Below the pieces are notes generated by a model. It had not been told where the DNA came from. It saw only the letters and a program-made list of their open reading frames with translations, and made no database searches. A stretch of 64,000 bases of DNA from positions 62,001-126,000 of the forward strand of contig NZ_JAPFDR010000004.1 in NCBI RefSeq assembly GCF_026168755.1, given 5' to 3'. Positions 8,791-17,681 of the stretch are shown here, piece by piece. Every line of letters starts with the position of its first letter. Positions within the stretch are counted from its first letter, which is position 1. The stretch is from Clostridium sp. Lineage in GTDB: Bacteria > Bacillota > Clostridia > Clostridiales > Clostridiaceae. A program made the position numbers and the translations under genes.

Positions 8791-9134
8791 TTAAAAACCT
8801 CTTAATTAGAATTATTTTCTATGAATATTATATTCATCTTATTCATTAAGATTATCATTGAAATTTAATACACTGTATTTTCTATATAGTTTTTCAATTA
8901 TTATTATTTATAGTCTTAAAGCTTGTATTTATAAGTTGTTTCAGGTGTCTACCTTAGTTAAATTTTAGGGCGACACAAGGTCGACAGAGTCGACACTTAT
9001 TTAATTACTTTCTATATATAATATATACTTAATTAGTTGATTTTTAATTTCTATACTCTACTTTTCATTACAAATTATAAAACTTTGACGTTCTTAGTTA
9101 AATTAAAATTAAATATCTATTAAATAACATTTTA
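8791..9134. other. Intergenic stretch between flavoprotein and dnd operon
   Basis: The only notable element is a GC-rich patch at 8968-8996 with three near copies of TGTCGMC (minus strand), two of them GTCGAC palindromes nine bases apart. The surroundings are AT-rich with no ORF. It could mark an old insertion boundary or a protein binding site; I cannot identify it. Confidence 0.4.
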
Positions 9135-9186
9135 TTTACTCATATAATCTATTGTTGTATAATTTATATATATTTTACGTACGTAA
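9135..9186 (+). promoter_or_regulatory. dnd operon promoter with overlapping palindrome
   Basis: TTTACT (9135-9140) and TATAAT (9158-9163) are 17 bases apart. The perfect 12-base palindrome TTACGTACGTAA (9175-9186) lies over the expected transcription start and runs into the AAGGAG ribosome site. A repressor bound there would block the operon. No dedicated regulator gene is adjacent, so the partner protein is unknown. Confidence 0.6.
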
Positions 9187-9195
9187 GGAGAAAAT

Positions 9196-10275
9196 ATGAT
9201 AAGTAACTTTTTTTATACATTCCCCGCTATAAAAGGAATTCAATCTTCAAAAGAATACTTTGTAATAATGTGTCCATTAAAAATATTATCAAAATTATTT
9301 ATTTTTAATGAAGAAGAAATTCCTGCTGAATATAGATCACAAAGAATTTTAAATAAAAGTAGAATACCGGAAATAGCTAATTACATAATAAACAATCCTA
9401 AAGACTATGTATTTTCATCATTAACGGCATCAATAGACGGAGATTTTGAGTTTTCTTCATTTGATAAAAGCTTAAATAAAGATATAGGAGTTCTTAAGGT
9501 CTCTATGGATAGCAAACTACTTATAAATGATGGTCAACATAGACGAGCTGCTATTGAAGAAGCTTTAAAAGCAGCTCCAGAGCTATGTGAAGAAACTATT
9601 TCAGTAGTATTATTCATCGATGAAAATTTACAAAAAAGTCAACAAATTTTTGCTGATTTAAATAAACATGCTGTTAACGTATCAAAATCAATCGGTATTC
9701 TATATGACTCAAGAGATCCAATTGCAATAATAACTAAAAATCTATTAGATAGTAATGATTATTTAAAAAATTTTACTGATAAAGAAAATACATCACTACC
9801 TAAATATTCAGCAAAATTATTTATATTAAGCAGTATTTATGAAACAAATAAAAAACTACTTAATAAAATAAATGCAACTGATGAACAATCACAAAAATTT
9901 GTTTTTGAGTTTTGGAAATGTTTATGCGATAATATAAGTGAATGGATGTTCGTTTTCAATAAAGAAATTAGTGCTCATAACTTTAGAAATACATATATAA
10001 ATTCTAATGGTGTTGTACTTGAGGCTATTGGAATTATAGGTAACTATTTATATAGTAATAACTACTCTGATTGGAAAGATTATATTGCTAAACTTAATTC
10101 AATAGATTGGAATAGAAGTAATCTTAAAGATTGGGAAAATAGAGTTATAGCTCCAAATGGTCGTATTGTAAAAAATGCAAGTTATGTTAAGTTAACTTGT
10201 TCATTAATAAAAACTAAAATCGGCCTTCCATTAACCAAAGACGAAGAAAAACTTGAAAGTGAATTTCAAAAATAG
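9196..10275 (+). CDS. dndB: DNA phosphorothioation regulator/modulator DndB
   Basis: A 359-residue protein with the DGQHR signature (Asp112-Arg116 in LLINDGQHRRAAIEEA), which defines the DndB/DGQHR family, followed by NKHAVNVSKSIGILYDSRDP typical of the same family. DndB is not needed for sulfur incorporation itself; in studied systems it acts as a negative regulator of dnd expression or limits modification. It is the first gene of dndBCDEA. A GTAAGGAG site lies five bases before the ATG, and dndC starts 12 bases after its stop. Confidence 0.93.
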   Translation: MISNFFYTFPAIKGIQSSKEYFVIMCPLKILSKLFIFNEEEIPAEYRSQRILNKSRIPEIANYIINNPKDYVFSSLTASIDGDFEFSSFDKSLNKDIGVLKVSMDSKLLINDGQHRRAAIEEALKAAPELCEETISVVLFIDENLQKSQQIFADLNKHAVNVSKSIGILYDSRDPIAIITKNLLDSNDYLKNFTDKENTSLPKYSAKLFILSSIYETNKKLLNKINATDEQSQKFVFEFWKCLCDNISEWMFVFNKEISAHNFRNTYINSNGVVLEAIGIIGNYLYSNNYSDWKDYIAKLNSIDWNRSNLKDWENRVIAPNGRIVKNASYVKLTCSLIKTKIGLPLTKDEEKLESEFQK

Positions 10276-10287
10276 AAGGATGATTAT

Positions 10288-11916
10288 ATGACAACTAACG
10301 ATATAAACATAAAAATAAATGAAGTAATAGAAGAAATGAAACTTGTTTATAAAAATGATAATAGACCTTGGATTATAGGATATAGTGGTGGTAAAGATAG
10401 TACTGCTGTTGTTCAGTTAGCTTTTACAATGCTAGAATCACTATCTCCAGAAGAAAGACATAAACCAATTTATGTAGTATCTTCTGATACACTAATTGAA
10501 AATCCTATAGTTCTAGGATATCTAAAAGAGGCTTCTCACTTAATCAATGAAGGTGCCAAAGCTAAAGGCTTACCTTTATATGCTGAAATGGTTCATCCAG
10601 ATTATAATAATACATTCTGGACTAATATAATTGGTAAGGGGTTACCTACTCCAACTTCTATTAGATTTAGATGGTGTACAGAAAGACTTAAAATTAAACC
10701 ATCTAATACTTTTATTGAAGAAAAGGTTAAAGAGAATGGTGAAGTTATTGTGTTACTTGGTGTTAGAAAAGCTGAAAGTATTGCAAGAAAGATAAGAATA
10801 GAAAATAGGGCTATTGATGGTTACTTACTAACTCCTCATGCTTCATTACAAAACACTTATGTATATAATCCAATTGTTGATTATACAACTGATGATGTTT
10901 GGAAAACTCTACTTTCTAATAATGGAGTAACTCCTTGGGGTGGAGATAATAATGAATTATTTGCCCTATATGCAGGTTCAGATGCTGGAGAGTGTCCTTT
11001 TACTATAACTAAAAATGCTAAAGGTGAAGTAGACTCCCCTTCATGCGGTAACTCAAGATTTGGTTGCTGGATATGTACGGTTGTTAAAGAAGATAAATCA
11101 CTTACTGGTTTCATTAAAAATGGTGAAGATTGGCTAATGCCTCTTTTAGAATTTAGATCTTGGTTACTAAGCATAAGAGATAAACATGAATATAGACAAC
11201 AATTTAGACGTAATGGTAATCATTATTACAAAAAATTATATTTAGAAGATTTACCTTTATTAACCGACTTAACCCTAGATAATGATTATATTTTCTCTGA
11301 TAAAGAAAGTGGTAAAAAATATATAGATTTAAGAAATAATAAAAAAGATTTAGAAGCTGGTAAAAGAAAATCTACAGACAAAGAAAAAATATTCTTAGAG
11401 TTATTACCTCTAATTTCTAATTATCAATTAGATGAAAATAAAATATTTGATAAAGAAACTAAACCTTATATAAATGTTATTGGTTATGGTCCATTTAATT
11501 TCTTTGGTAGAAAAGAAATTTTAAAAGAATTATTAAAAACTCAATTAAAAATGAATGAATATATCGACTTTCCTCTTATAACTATTGAAGAATTAGAACA
11601 AATTGATAATATTTGGGATGATGAAGAAGATTTAACAAGAAGAAGTCTTGTTAATATTTATTATGAGGTTATGAAAGAAAAACTTCCATGGCATGATTTT
11701 AAGAAACCTATATTTGATACTGAAACATTAGATACTATAAAAAATCTAAATAAAGAATTTAATCTATCTGATAGCTTAATTAATAAACTGCTTATTGAAA
11801 CAAATAAAGCTAAACATTTTACTAACAAAACAGTATTAGATAAATCAATATCAAAAGTCTTAAATCAAAGATATTTACACAAAAGCATAGTTGAGGAGAT
11901 AGAAAATGATAATTAA
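10288..11916 (+). CDS. dndC: DNA sulfur modification protein DndC (PAPS-reductase-like, Fe-S)
   Basis: A 542-residue ATP pyrophosphatase of the PAPS reductase superfamily. The PP-loop is SGGKDS (33-38) in IIGYSGGKDSTAVVQLAF. Five cysteines, Cys130 (RFRWC), Cys236, Cys253, Cys260 and Cys263 (FGCWICTVV), are placed to hold the 4Fe-4S cluster known in DndC. It activates the backbone with ATP and carries sulfur from DndA to DNA as part of the DndCDE complex. The C-terminal third (about 330-540) is a helical, charged extension. The end of the gene overlaps dndD by 11 bases, so translation is coupled. Confidence 0.95.
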   Translation: MTTNDINIKINEVIEEMKLVYKNDNRPWIIGYSGGKDSTAVVQLAFTMLESLSPEERHKPIYVVSSDTLIENPIVLGYLKEASHLINEGAKAKGLPLYAEMVHPDYNNTFWTNIIGKGLPTPTSIRFRWCTERLKIKPSNTFIEEKVKENGEVIVLLGVRKAESIARKIRIENRAIDGYLLTPHASLQNTYVYNPIVDYTTDDVWKTLLSNNGVTPWGGDNNELFALYAGSDAGECPFTITKNAKGEVDSPSCGNSRFGCWICTVVKEDKSLTGFIKNGEDWLMPLLEFRSWLLSIRDKHEYRQQFRRNGNHYYKKLYLEDLPLLTDLTLDNDYIFSDKESGKKYIDLRNNKKDLEAGKRKSTDKEKIFLELLPLISNYQLDENKIFDKETKPYINVIGYGPFNFFGRKEILKELLKTQLKMNEYIDFPLITIEELEQIDNIWDDEEDLTRRSLVNIYYEVMKEKLPWHDFKKPIFDTETLDTIKNLNKEFNLSDSLINKLLIETNKAKHFTNKTVLDKSISKVLNQRYLHKSIVEEIENDN

Positions 11917-14065
11917 TAGTATAAAACTTAAAAACTTTAGATCCTATGAAGATGAAACTGAATTTTCTTTTTCTCCTAAAGAAAATAAAAATATAGTTTT
12001 AATTGGCGGAGAAAATGGAGCTGGTAAATCTACTTTATTCGAAGCAATAAAACTTTGTATATATGGCCCAATGAGTTATGGTTATATAGGAATTAATTCA
12101 AACTACTTAACTAAAATAAAAAATAATATAAATAATAATGCTTTTAAAAGTGATATTGTAAAATGTAATATATCATTATCTTTATCCTTTAAAGAAGGAA
12201 CTCAAACTAATGAATATACTTTAAATAGAAACTGGGAATATATTAATCAAAAAATTGTTGAAAACTTTGACGTTATTAAAAATGGTACTATTCTAAATGA
12301 AGATGAGGTTAATTATTTTAATAGATATCTTCAATCAGTATTACCACCAAGTTTATTTGACTTCTTTTTCTTTGATGGTGAAGAACTTACCGAATTCTTT
12401 ATAGGTAAAAATTCATCAAATAGCTTAAAAGATGCTGTTCTTCAACTATTTAATTATGATACTTTTAATATTTTAAAGAAACAACTACTTTCTTTCCAAA
12501 GAAATATGTCTAAAAATAATAATAGTTTAAATGATATTCAAACTATTTATGATGAATCATTAAATAGAGTTAAATTAGCTAAATCTAAAATAGATTTAAT
12601 TAATTCTAATCTTAAAACTAAAGAGTTAGAACTTGATGAACTTTTAATGAAGAAAAATAATATTGATGAAGAATTTAAAAATTCTGGTGGTATATTAGAA
12701 AATGAACGTGCTGCAATAAATTCTAAAATTAACAAACTAGAAAATGAACGTTCAATCATAAATCAAGAAATTAAGGATTTCTGTAATGATATACTACCAT
12801 TTTTAATCGTTAGTGATTTATTAAAGGATACTAAAAATCAAATTGAAAAAGAAGAAAATATCTCTTCATATAAAGCTGTAAAAGATAAATTATCAGGTGA
12901 AGTAATAAAAAAATCCTTTAATTCTATCTCTAATTTAAAAAATTCATCTGCTGATTTTGATGAAATTGCAGTAACTATATTAAATAATATGTTTAATGTT
13001 AAAGAGATAGAAAATATAAGTGAAATTTTATTATTATCTAATGATCAAAAAGCTAATGTTCTATCAACAATAACTTCAATTATCTCTAATAATGAAACTT
13101 ATAAGAATTCATTAATAAGTAATTTTAATAAATTAAAATCTATTTCTATAGATCTTAAAGAATGTAGAGATAAATTAAACTCAACTATTTCAGGAGAGTT
13201 AGTTGAAAATTACCTTAAAGAAATAGAAGCTATTAATACTGTTATACTTAATACTCAAAATTCTATTTTAACATTAAAGCATGAGTTATATAATTCTAAT
13301 CAAGAACTAAAAGTTGCTGAATATCATTATACTAGAGCTAAAAATCAATATACTTCATCATTACAAGATAATAATGTTTTAGAGTTATCAGGTAATGTTA
13401 CAGAATATCTTGATGCTTTATTAGCTACATTAACTAAAGATAAGTTAAAATTAATTGAAGAAAACTTCATAAATATTTTTAAGACTATAATAAGAAAAAA
13501 TGAATATGTTTCTAGTATCATAATTGATGATTCATTTGAATCTACATTATATGTTAATAGAATCTATAGTTCACTTGAAATACAAAATATTATTAGTAAT
13601 TTAGGTATAAATGACATTTCTAAAAAATATGGTCTTATGTTCATAGAAGACTTATTAAATAAATATCCTGTTTCTTTTTTAAGTGAGTTAATGGAATACC
13701 TAAATGATAATCCAACTTGGGAAAATATCGAAGTAAGAACTAAAGTTAATGTTAATGACTTCTCAAAAGGTGAAAAGCAAATTTATATACTTTGCTTAAT
13801 TTGGGCATTAATTAAAAGTTCCGGAGTTGAAGTTCCATTTATTATAGATACTCCTTATGCAAGAATAGACGAAAGTCATAGAAAAACATTAACAGTAGAT
13901 TATTTACCTAATATAAGTAAGCAAGTAATAATTCTTTCTACAAATGAAGAAATTGACTCTAACTTATACAATGTAATTAAACCTTATATTTGTGATGAAT
14001 ATTTACTTTTATACAATGAAAGTGCAAGAAAAACTGAAGTTAAGAAAGGTTACTTTGAGGTGTAA
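11906..14065 (+). CDS. dndD: DNA sulfur modification ATPase DndD (SMC/RecF-like)
   Basis: A 719-residue SMC/Rad50-like ATPase. Walker A GGENGAGKST is at 34-43 after KLKNFRSYED. The conserved FDFFFFDGEELTEFF follows near residue 155. A long coiled-coil middle region (about 210-480) precedes the signature FSKGEKQIYILC and Walker B VPFIIDTPYARIDESHR near 640-660. DndD is thought to couple ATP hydrolysis to nicking or opening of DNA so that DndC can insert sulfur. It sits in tight linkage with dndC (overlap) and dndE (two-base gap). Confidence 0.95.
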   Translation: MIINSIKLKNFRSYEDETEFSFSPKENKNIVLIGGENGAGKSTLFEAIKLCIYGPMSYGYIGINSNYLTKIKNNINNNAFKSDIVKCNISLSLSFKEGTQTNEYTLNRNWEYINQKIVENFDVIKNGTILNEDEVNYFNRYLQSVLPPSLFDFFFFDGEELTEFFIGKNSSNSLKDAVLQLFNYDTFNILKKQLLSFQRNMSKNNNSLNDIQTIYDESLNRVKLAKSKIDLINSNLKTKELELDELLMKKNNIDEEFKNSGGILENERAAINSKINKLENERSIINQEIKDFCNDILPFLIVSDLLKDTKNQIEKEENISSYKAVKDKLSGEVIKKSFNSISNLKNSSADFDEIAVTILNNMFNVKEIENISEILLLSNDQKANVLSTITSIISNNETYKNSLISNFNKLKSISIDLKECRDKLNSTISGELVENYLKEIEAINTVILNTQNSILTLKHELYNSNQELKVAEYHYTRAKNQYTSSLQDNNVLELSGNVTEYLDALLATLTKDKLKLIEENFINIFKTIIRKNEYVSSIIIDDSFESTLYVNRIYSSLEIQNIISNLGINDISKKYGLMFIEDLLNKYPVSFLSELMEYLNDNPTWENIEVRTKVNVNDFSKGEKQIYILCLIWALIKSSGVEVPFIIDTPYARIDESHRKTLTVDYLPNISKQVIILSTNEEIDSNLYNVIKPYICDEYLLLYNESARKTEVKKGYFEV

Positions 14066-14067
14066 TT

Positions 14068-14457
14068 ATGGGATTTAGACTTAAAACATCAAAAAAGACA
14101 AAAGATATATTTGAAGAAATAGGTTCTAGTAGTAACCTTAAACCATTTGCTTTATCAAAAATTGCTATAGCATTATCTTTAAATGATTCTGATTCAATTG
14201 ACTTATATGCTGAAACTGATACAAACGGATTAGAATTACAAAGATCAACTGTTACTGGTGAATTTGATAATGTATATAAATCTTTAATGGAAGTTAATTT
14301 AAATAGACATTTAACAGATGATGAATATTACCCTTTATATACTAAAAAACATATAGATAAAGGTGCCGAAATACTTAAAAATCTTTATAAGTATTCTGGT
14401 GGTAATTTAGAGAAATTCCTAAGAATAATAACTCAAAAAGGAGATGAATCTATATGA
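14068..14457 (+). CDS. dndE: DNA sulfur modification protein DndE
   Basis: A 129-residue small protein with family features: MGFRLKTSKKTKDIF, FALSKIAIALSLN, then a C-terminal LYKYSGGNLEKFLRII. DndE proteins bind DNA, probably nicked DNA, and stabilise the DndCDE complex. The ribosome site TTGAGGTG lies in the end of dndD. The last four bases overlap the start of dndA, so stoichiometric production is likely. Confidence 0.9.
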   Translation: MGFRLKTSKKTKDIFEEIGSSSNLKPFALSKIAIALSLNDSDSIDLYAETDTNGLELQRSTVTGEFDNVYKSLMEVNLNRHLTDDEYYPLYTKKHIDKGAEILKNLYKYSGGNLEKFLRIITQKGDESI

Positions 14458-15617
14458 TATATTTAGATAATAGTTCCACTACTCCTATTGATCCTGAGGT
14501 TTTGGAAGCTATGCTTCCTTACCTTAAGGAGGAGTTTGGTAATCCATCTAGCCGACATTATACATTAGCTGTAAATGCAGAAAAAGCAGTTGAAAAGGCA
14601 CGTGAACAAGTTGCTGCTCTTATTAATGCAAGATCTAATGAAATAATATTCACTAGTGGTGCTTCTGAAAGTAACAACTTTATTATTAAAGGTGTTGCTG
14701 ATTATATGAAATACTATGAAGAAAAAGGTAATCATATTATAACTTCTACTGTTGAACATAAATCTGTATTACAAACTTGCAAATTTTTAAATGGTGAAGT
14801 GTTTAATAATAATCCTACAAAATCTGTAGCAAGTAGATTTATAAAGAAACAATCTATAAAAAAAGTTGATCGTGGCTTTGAAGTAGACTTTTTATCAGTA
14901 AATGAATATGGTCAAGTAAATGCTGAAAATTTTGAAAAATCTATTAAAGATAATACTATTTTAGCTTCATTTATTTACGGAAATAATGAAATAGGATCAT
15001 TAAATGATATTAATACACTTGGTAAAATATCTAAAGAAAAAAATATATTATTTCATACTGATGCTACACAAGTGTTAGGTAAAATTGATATTGATGTTAA
15101 TACTTTACCTGTTGATTTTATGTCATTCTCTGCACATAAGCTTTATGGTCCTAAAGGTGTCGGAGCTGCTTTTATAAGACAAAATGGCTTAACTAATTAT
15201 AAAATGACTTCTTTAATTCATGGTGGTCAACAAGAATTTGGTTATAGAGCTGGAACTCATGGAGTTCATAATATAGTTGGTTTTGGTAAAGCTTGTGAAA
15301 TCGCTAAAAGAGATATGAATGAATATATGAAAAAGATAGCCGATCTTGAAGTTGAAGCTAAGAAAATGATATTAGCTAAGTATCCTGGAACTGAATTTTT
15401 AGGTGATCCTGTTAATAATATTCCTGGAGTAATTGGAATGTTAATTCCTGGTATTGTTAATGAAATGTTTATTAAGGATTTATCTGATAAAGTTGCTATT
15501 TCTGCTGGTTCTGCTTGTGGAGTTAGTGAACCTTCTTATGTTGTTAAAGAAATAAATAAAAATAATAATAGCTCTAATTTTATTAGGCTATCACTTAATA
15601 AATATTTAATAAAATAA
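14454..15617 (+). CDS. dndA: Cysteine desulfurase DndA
   Basis: A 387-residue class V PLP enzyme that takes sulfur from L-cysteine as a persulfide and passes it to DndC. The start MIYLDNSSTTPIDPEV is canonical. His102 lies in STVEHKS, the PLP lysine is Lys229 in SFSAHKLYGPKG, and the catalytic Cys355 is in ISAGSACGVSEPS. Compared with IscS/NifS there is an insertion of about 25 residues between the EHK block and the strand that follows (residues 113-142, containing SRFIKKQSIKK), which could be a DndC contact. It is the last gene of the operon; in other systems dndA is often divergent or replaced by iscS, so the fused order BCDEA is notable. Confidence 0.94.
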   Translation: MIYLDNSSTTPIDPEVLEAMLPYLKEEFGNPSSRHYTLAVNAEKAVEKAREQVAALINARSNEIIFTSGASESNNFIIKGVADYMKYYEEKGNHIITSTVEHKSVLQTCKFLNGEVFNNNPTKSVASRFIKKQSIKKVDRGFEVDFLSVNEYGQVNAENFEKSIKDNTILASFIYGNNEIGSLNDINTLGKISKEKNILFHTDATQVLGKIDIDVNTLPVDFMSFSAHKLYGPKGVGAAFIRQNGLTNYKMTSLIHGGQQEFGYRAGTHGVHNIVGFGKACEIAKRDMNEYMKKIADLEVEAKKMILAKYPGTEFLGDPVNNIPGVIGMLIPGIVNEMFIKDLSDKVAISAGSACGVSEPSYVVKEINKNNNSSNFIRLSLNKYLIK

Positions 15618-15648
15618 TAGAAGCGAAGATATACTCGCTTCTATTATT
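15613..15648. terminator. Shared terminator between dndA and the facing nuclease gene
   Basis: The arms 15613-15626 and 15635-15648 pair perfectly over 14 bases with an 8-base loop. The hairpin overlaps both facing stop codons. A short T-run follows at 15653-15657 on the plus strand, so it probably ends the dnd transcript and may serve both directions. Confidence 0.75.
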
Positions 15649-16288
15649 CGCATTTTTCTACAAAGTTTTTCTCAAACTCTTCCTTAGTATATGTGAAAAC
15701 CTCTTTAAAAAAATATCCTTTAAATTGATCTAATCCAAATAATATAAAATTTTCTTTAGCATGACTAAATAATCTCTTAGATAAATAATCTCTAGATTTT
15801 GATTGTTGTAATGATGACTTTTGTCTTTTAATCCCTTCGTCACATAATCCTGTTGGTCCATTTTGATCATATTTTTTTTTATTATATACTAAAATATAAT
15901 TAATATTACTTCTACTAAATGAAATTGTATTATTAAATTCTATTTCACTATTTTTAAAATCTATATCAAACAATATAAATAAACTATCATATATCTTTTT
16001 ATTAATATCAAAAACAATATTATTTCTAATACTTCCATTCTTAAACTCTATAAATGTCCATACGCCATCTTTTGATAGATATAATGCATCGTTAGATTTT
16101 GGATTAGGTTTAACATTTGACATATTATTTTTTATATAATTTTCTTTTACTTTATCAAAATCAATTACTTTTAAATTGCTATTAGTCATATATTCGTTAT
16201 TATCATTATCATATGATACATCCTTTAATGTTGATATATTATTCCTTAGTTCATCTGGTAACCCCTCTAAATTATTACTACTATTCAT
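15644..16288 (-). CDS. Putative PD-(D/E)XK-type nuclease partner of the ATPase
   Basis: A 214-residue protein without a family I can name. Residues 62-84 carry the pattern NDALYL...GVWTFIEFKNG, that is Asp67, then Glu81-x-Lys83 on successive strands, which fits the PD-(D/E)XK nuclease core. The N-terminal 60 residues are charged and probably flexible. A lysine/arginine/serine-rich patch (KRQKSSLQQSKSRDYLSKR) lies near residue 150. Its start overlaps the end of the ATPase gene by eight bases, so the two are co-translated and probably form one complex. The nuclease role is inferred from the motif and context only. Confidence 0.6.
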   Translation of the reverse strand: MNSSNNLEGLPDELRNNISTLKDVSYDNDNNEYMTNSNLKVIDFDKVKENYIKNNMSNVKPNPKSNDALYLSKDGVWTFIEFKNGSIRNNIVFDINKKIYDSLFILFDIDFKNSEIEFNNTISFSRSNINYILVYNKKKYDQNGPTGLCDEGIKRQKSSLQQSKSRDYLSKRLFSHAKENFILFGLDQFKGYFFKEVFTYTKEEFEKNFVEKCE

Positions 16289-17600
16289 CCTTTATTATTC
16301 CATTCCTTAAACTCTCTAAATATTGCATTGGTTCGGCTAATTTTTTATAAATTAATTCTATACTATTAGTCACATCTTTTACCTCAACTGAATAGTCTTC
16401 TGATATATCTGATAAATAATAATTTACTCTATCAGATACATTATGTTTAGCTGAAAAAACTTCAATTGCATCAATAAAATATGGACTATGTGTAGTTATA
16501 ATAATAGTTAAATCAAATTGTTTTTGCAATAAAACAATTAACTCAGCATAGTAAATCTGCCACTGTGGATGTAAATGTATCTCTGGTTCATCTAAAATAA
16601 GAACATCTTTATCTTTAAGTGATCCCTTTTCTAATAACATTTTTATTAGTATAAAAGATTTTAACCCTGTTGAAAGATTATTCACATTAATTTGTTCTTT
16701 TAATTTACCTAAGCTATAATAATAATTTCCATCTGAACTTTTAGTAATATTCCCATCAACAACATCATTTAAAACGCTATATATTTCTAATAATTTCTGT
16801 TGAGCTGAAACACTTTCAAGAACACCTTGCATCATATCATCATTATCTACTCTCAATTCAGAAACTATATGACTTTTTAATACATTCTCGTTATAAATAA
16901 AACCAAATTCATTTAATTCATCTAACACAAATGGATTATCTATATAAAAAGCATTATTTAAAATATTATATGAAGTATCAAATGCTACACATTTATTATC
17001 CTTAAATTTTAGCTCCATAATCTTATCTTTAATTGTTAAATTAATTATAGATTCTGACTCTGATTCAATAACACTATTTATTTGTTGATAAAAAATATTT
17101 TGAAAATATCTTGAAATGTATTCTAGTTCAATTTCTTTATTTGGAACTTTAAGTATTTCATCAATCTTATTTACTAACTCTACTAATTCAGATCCAAATT
17201 GATGATTTTCATATATAGTATTATATTTTTTTATAGAATCATATATGAAATCGTATAATTCCTCAGTTTGTATTTGGTCTTCAATTGGAAATACATTATT
17301 TATTACATCTGAACTAATCCTATCTACAACTCTGCGTATATTTATTTTTTCGTTTGTTAGATTTTTCATATCAGCTTCTATAAGTAAATTAAATAGGTGC
17401 TTTCTTAAAAATAAAAGTATTTGCTTCTTTCTTTCATTTTCTATTTTATCATTCAAATTATGAATAGAATTAAATAAAGAAAATAAAGTTTTACCAATTG
17501 TACTTTTCCCAGTATTATTTTCCCCTGCAATTATTGTAATACCATCACATCTTATTTCTGATAATTTAATTTTAGCAAAACTTTTAAGTAGTAATTTCAT
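16281..17600 (-). CDS. AAA/ABC-type ATPase (OLD/RecF-like), putative defence sensor
   Basis: A 439-residue ATPase of the AAA_21/OLD-like ABC group. Walker A AGENNTGKST is at 25-34 and an ABC-like signature NLSTGLKS lies near 309. Walker B DVLILDEPEIHLHPQ is at 332-346 and the H-loop TTHSPYF near 369. The middle (60-300) is a helical insertion. There is no TOPRIM domain after the ATPase, unlike true OLD nucleases, so the nuclease is probably the separate downstream protein. It sits between dndA and dptH on the dpt strand. Such ATPase-plus-effector pairs (for example PARIS and Septu) are known anti-phage designs, but this partner differs from theirs. The start is the ATG at 17600. Confidence 0.75.
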   Translation of the reverse strand: MKLLLKSFAKIKLSEIRCDGITIIAGENNTGKSTIGKTLFSLFNSIHNLNDKIENERKKQILLFLRKHLFNLLIEADMKNLTNEKINIRRVVDRISSDVINNVFPIEDQIQTEELYDFIYDSIKKYNTIYENHQFGSELVELVNKIDEILKVPNKEIELEYISRYFQNIFYQQINSVIESESESIINLTIKDKIMELKFKDNKCVAFDTSYNILNNAFYIDNPFVLDELNEFGFIYNENVLKSHIVSELRVDNDDMMQGVLESVSAQQKLLEIYSVLNDVVDGNITKSSDGNYYYSLGKLKEQINVNNLSTGLKSFILIKMLLEKGSLKDKDVLILDEPEIHLHPQWQIYYAELIVLLQKQFDLTIIITTHSPYFIDAIEVFSAKHNVSDRVNYYLSDISEDYSVEVKDVTNSIELIYKKLAEPMQYLESLRNGIIKDE

Positions 17601-17681
17601 TAATATATGCTCCTTTAATAATAATTTAATATTATTCTAGCATTATACTAAATAAATAACAACTAAAATAATATTTTTATC

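Noticed and set aside
10881..11174. 97-codon reverse-strand ORF inside dndC
   Set aside because: It is antisense to a well-defined gene, has no ribosome site and its product resembles nothing known.
16281..17600. OLD-family nuclease
   Set aside because: The ATPase ends soon after the H-loop and has no TOPRIM domain, so the full OLD architecture is not met.
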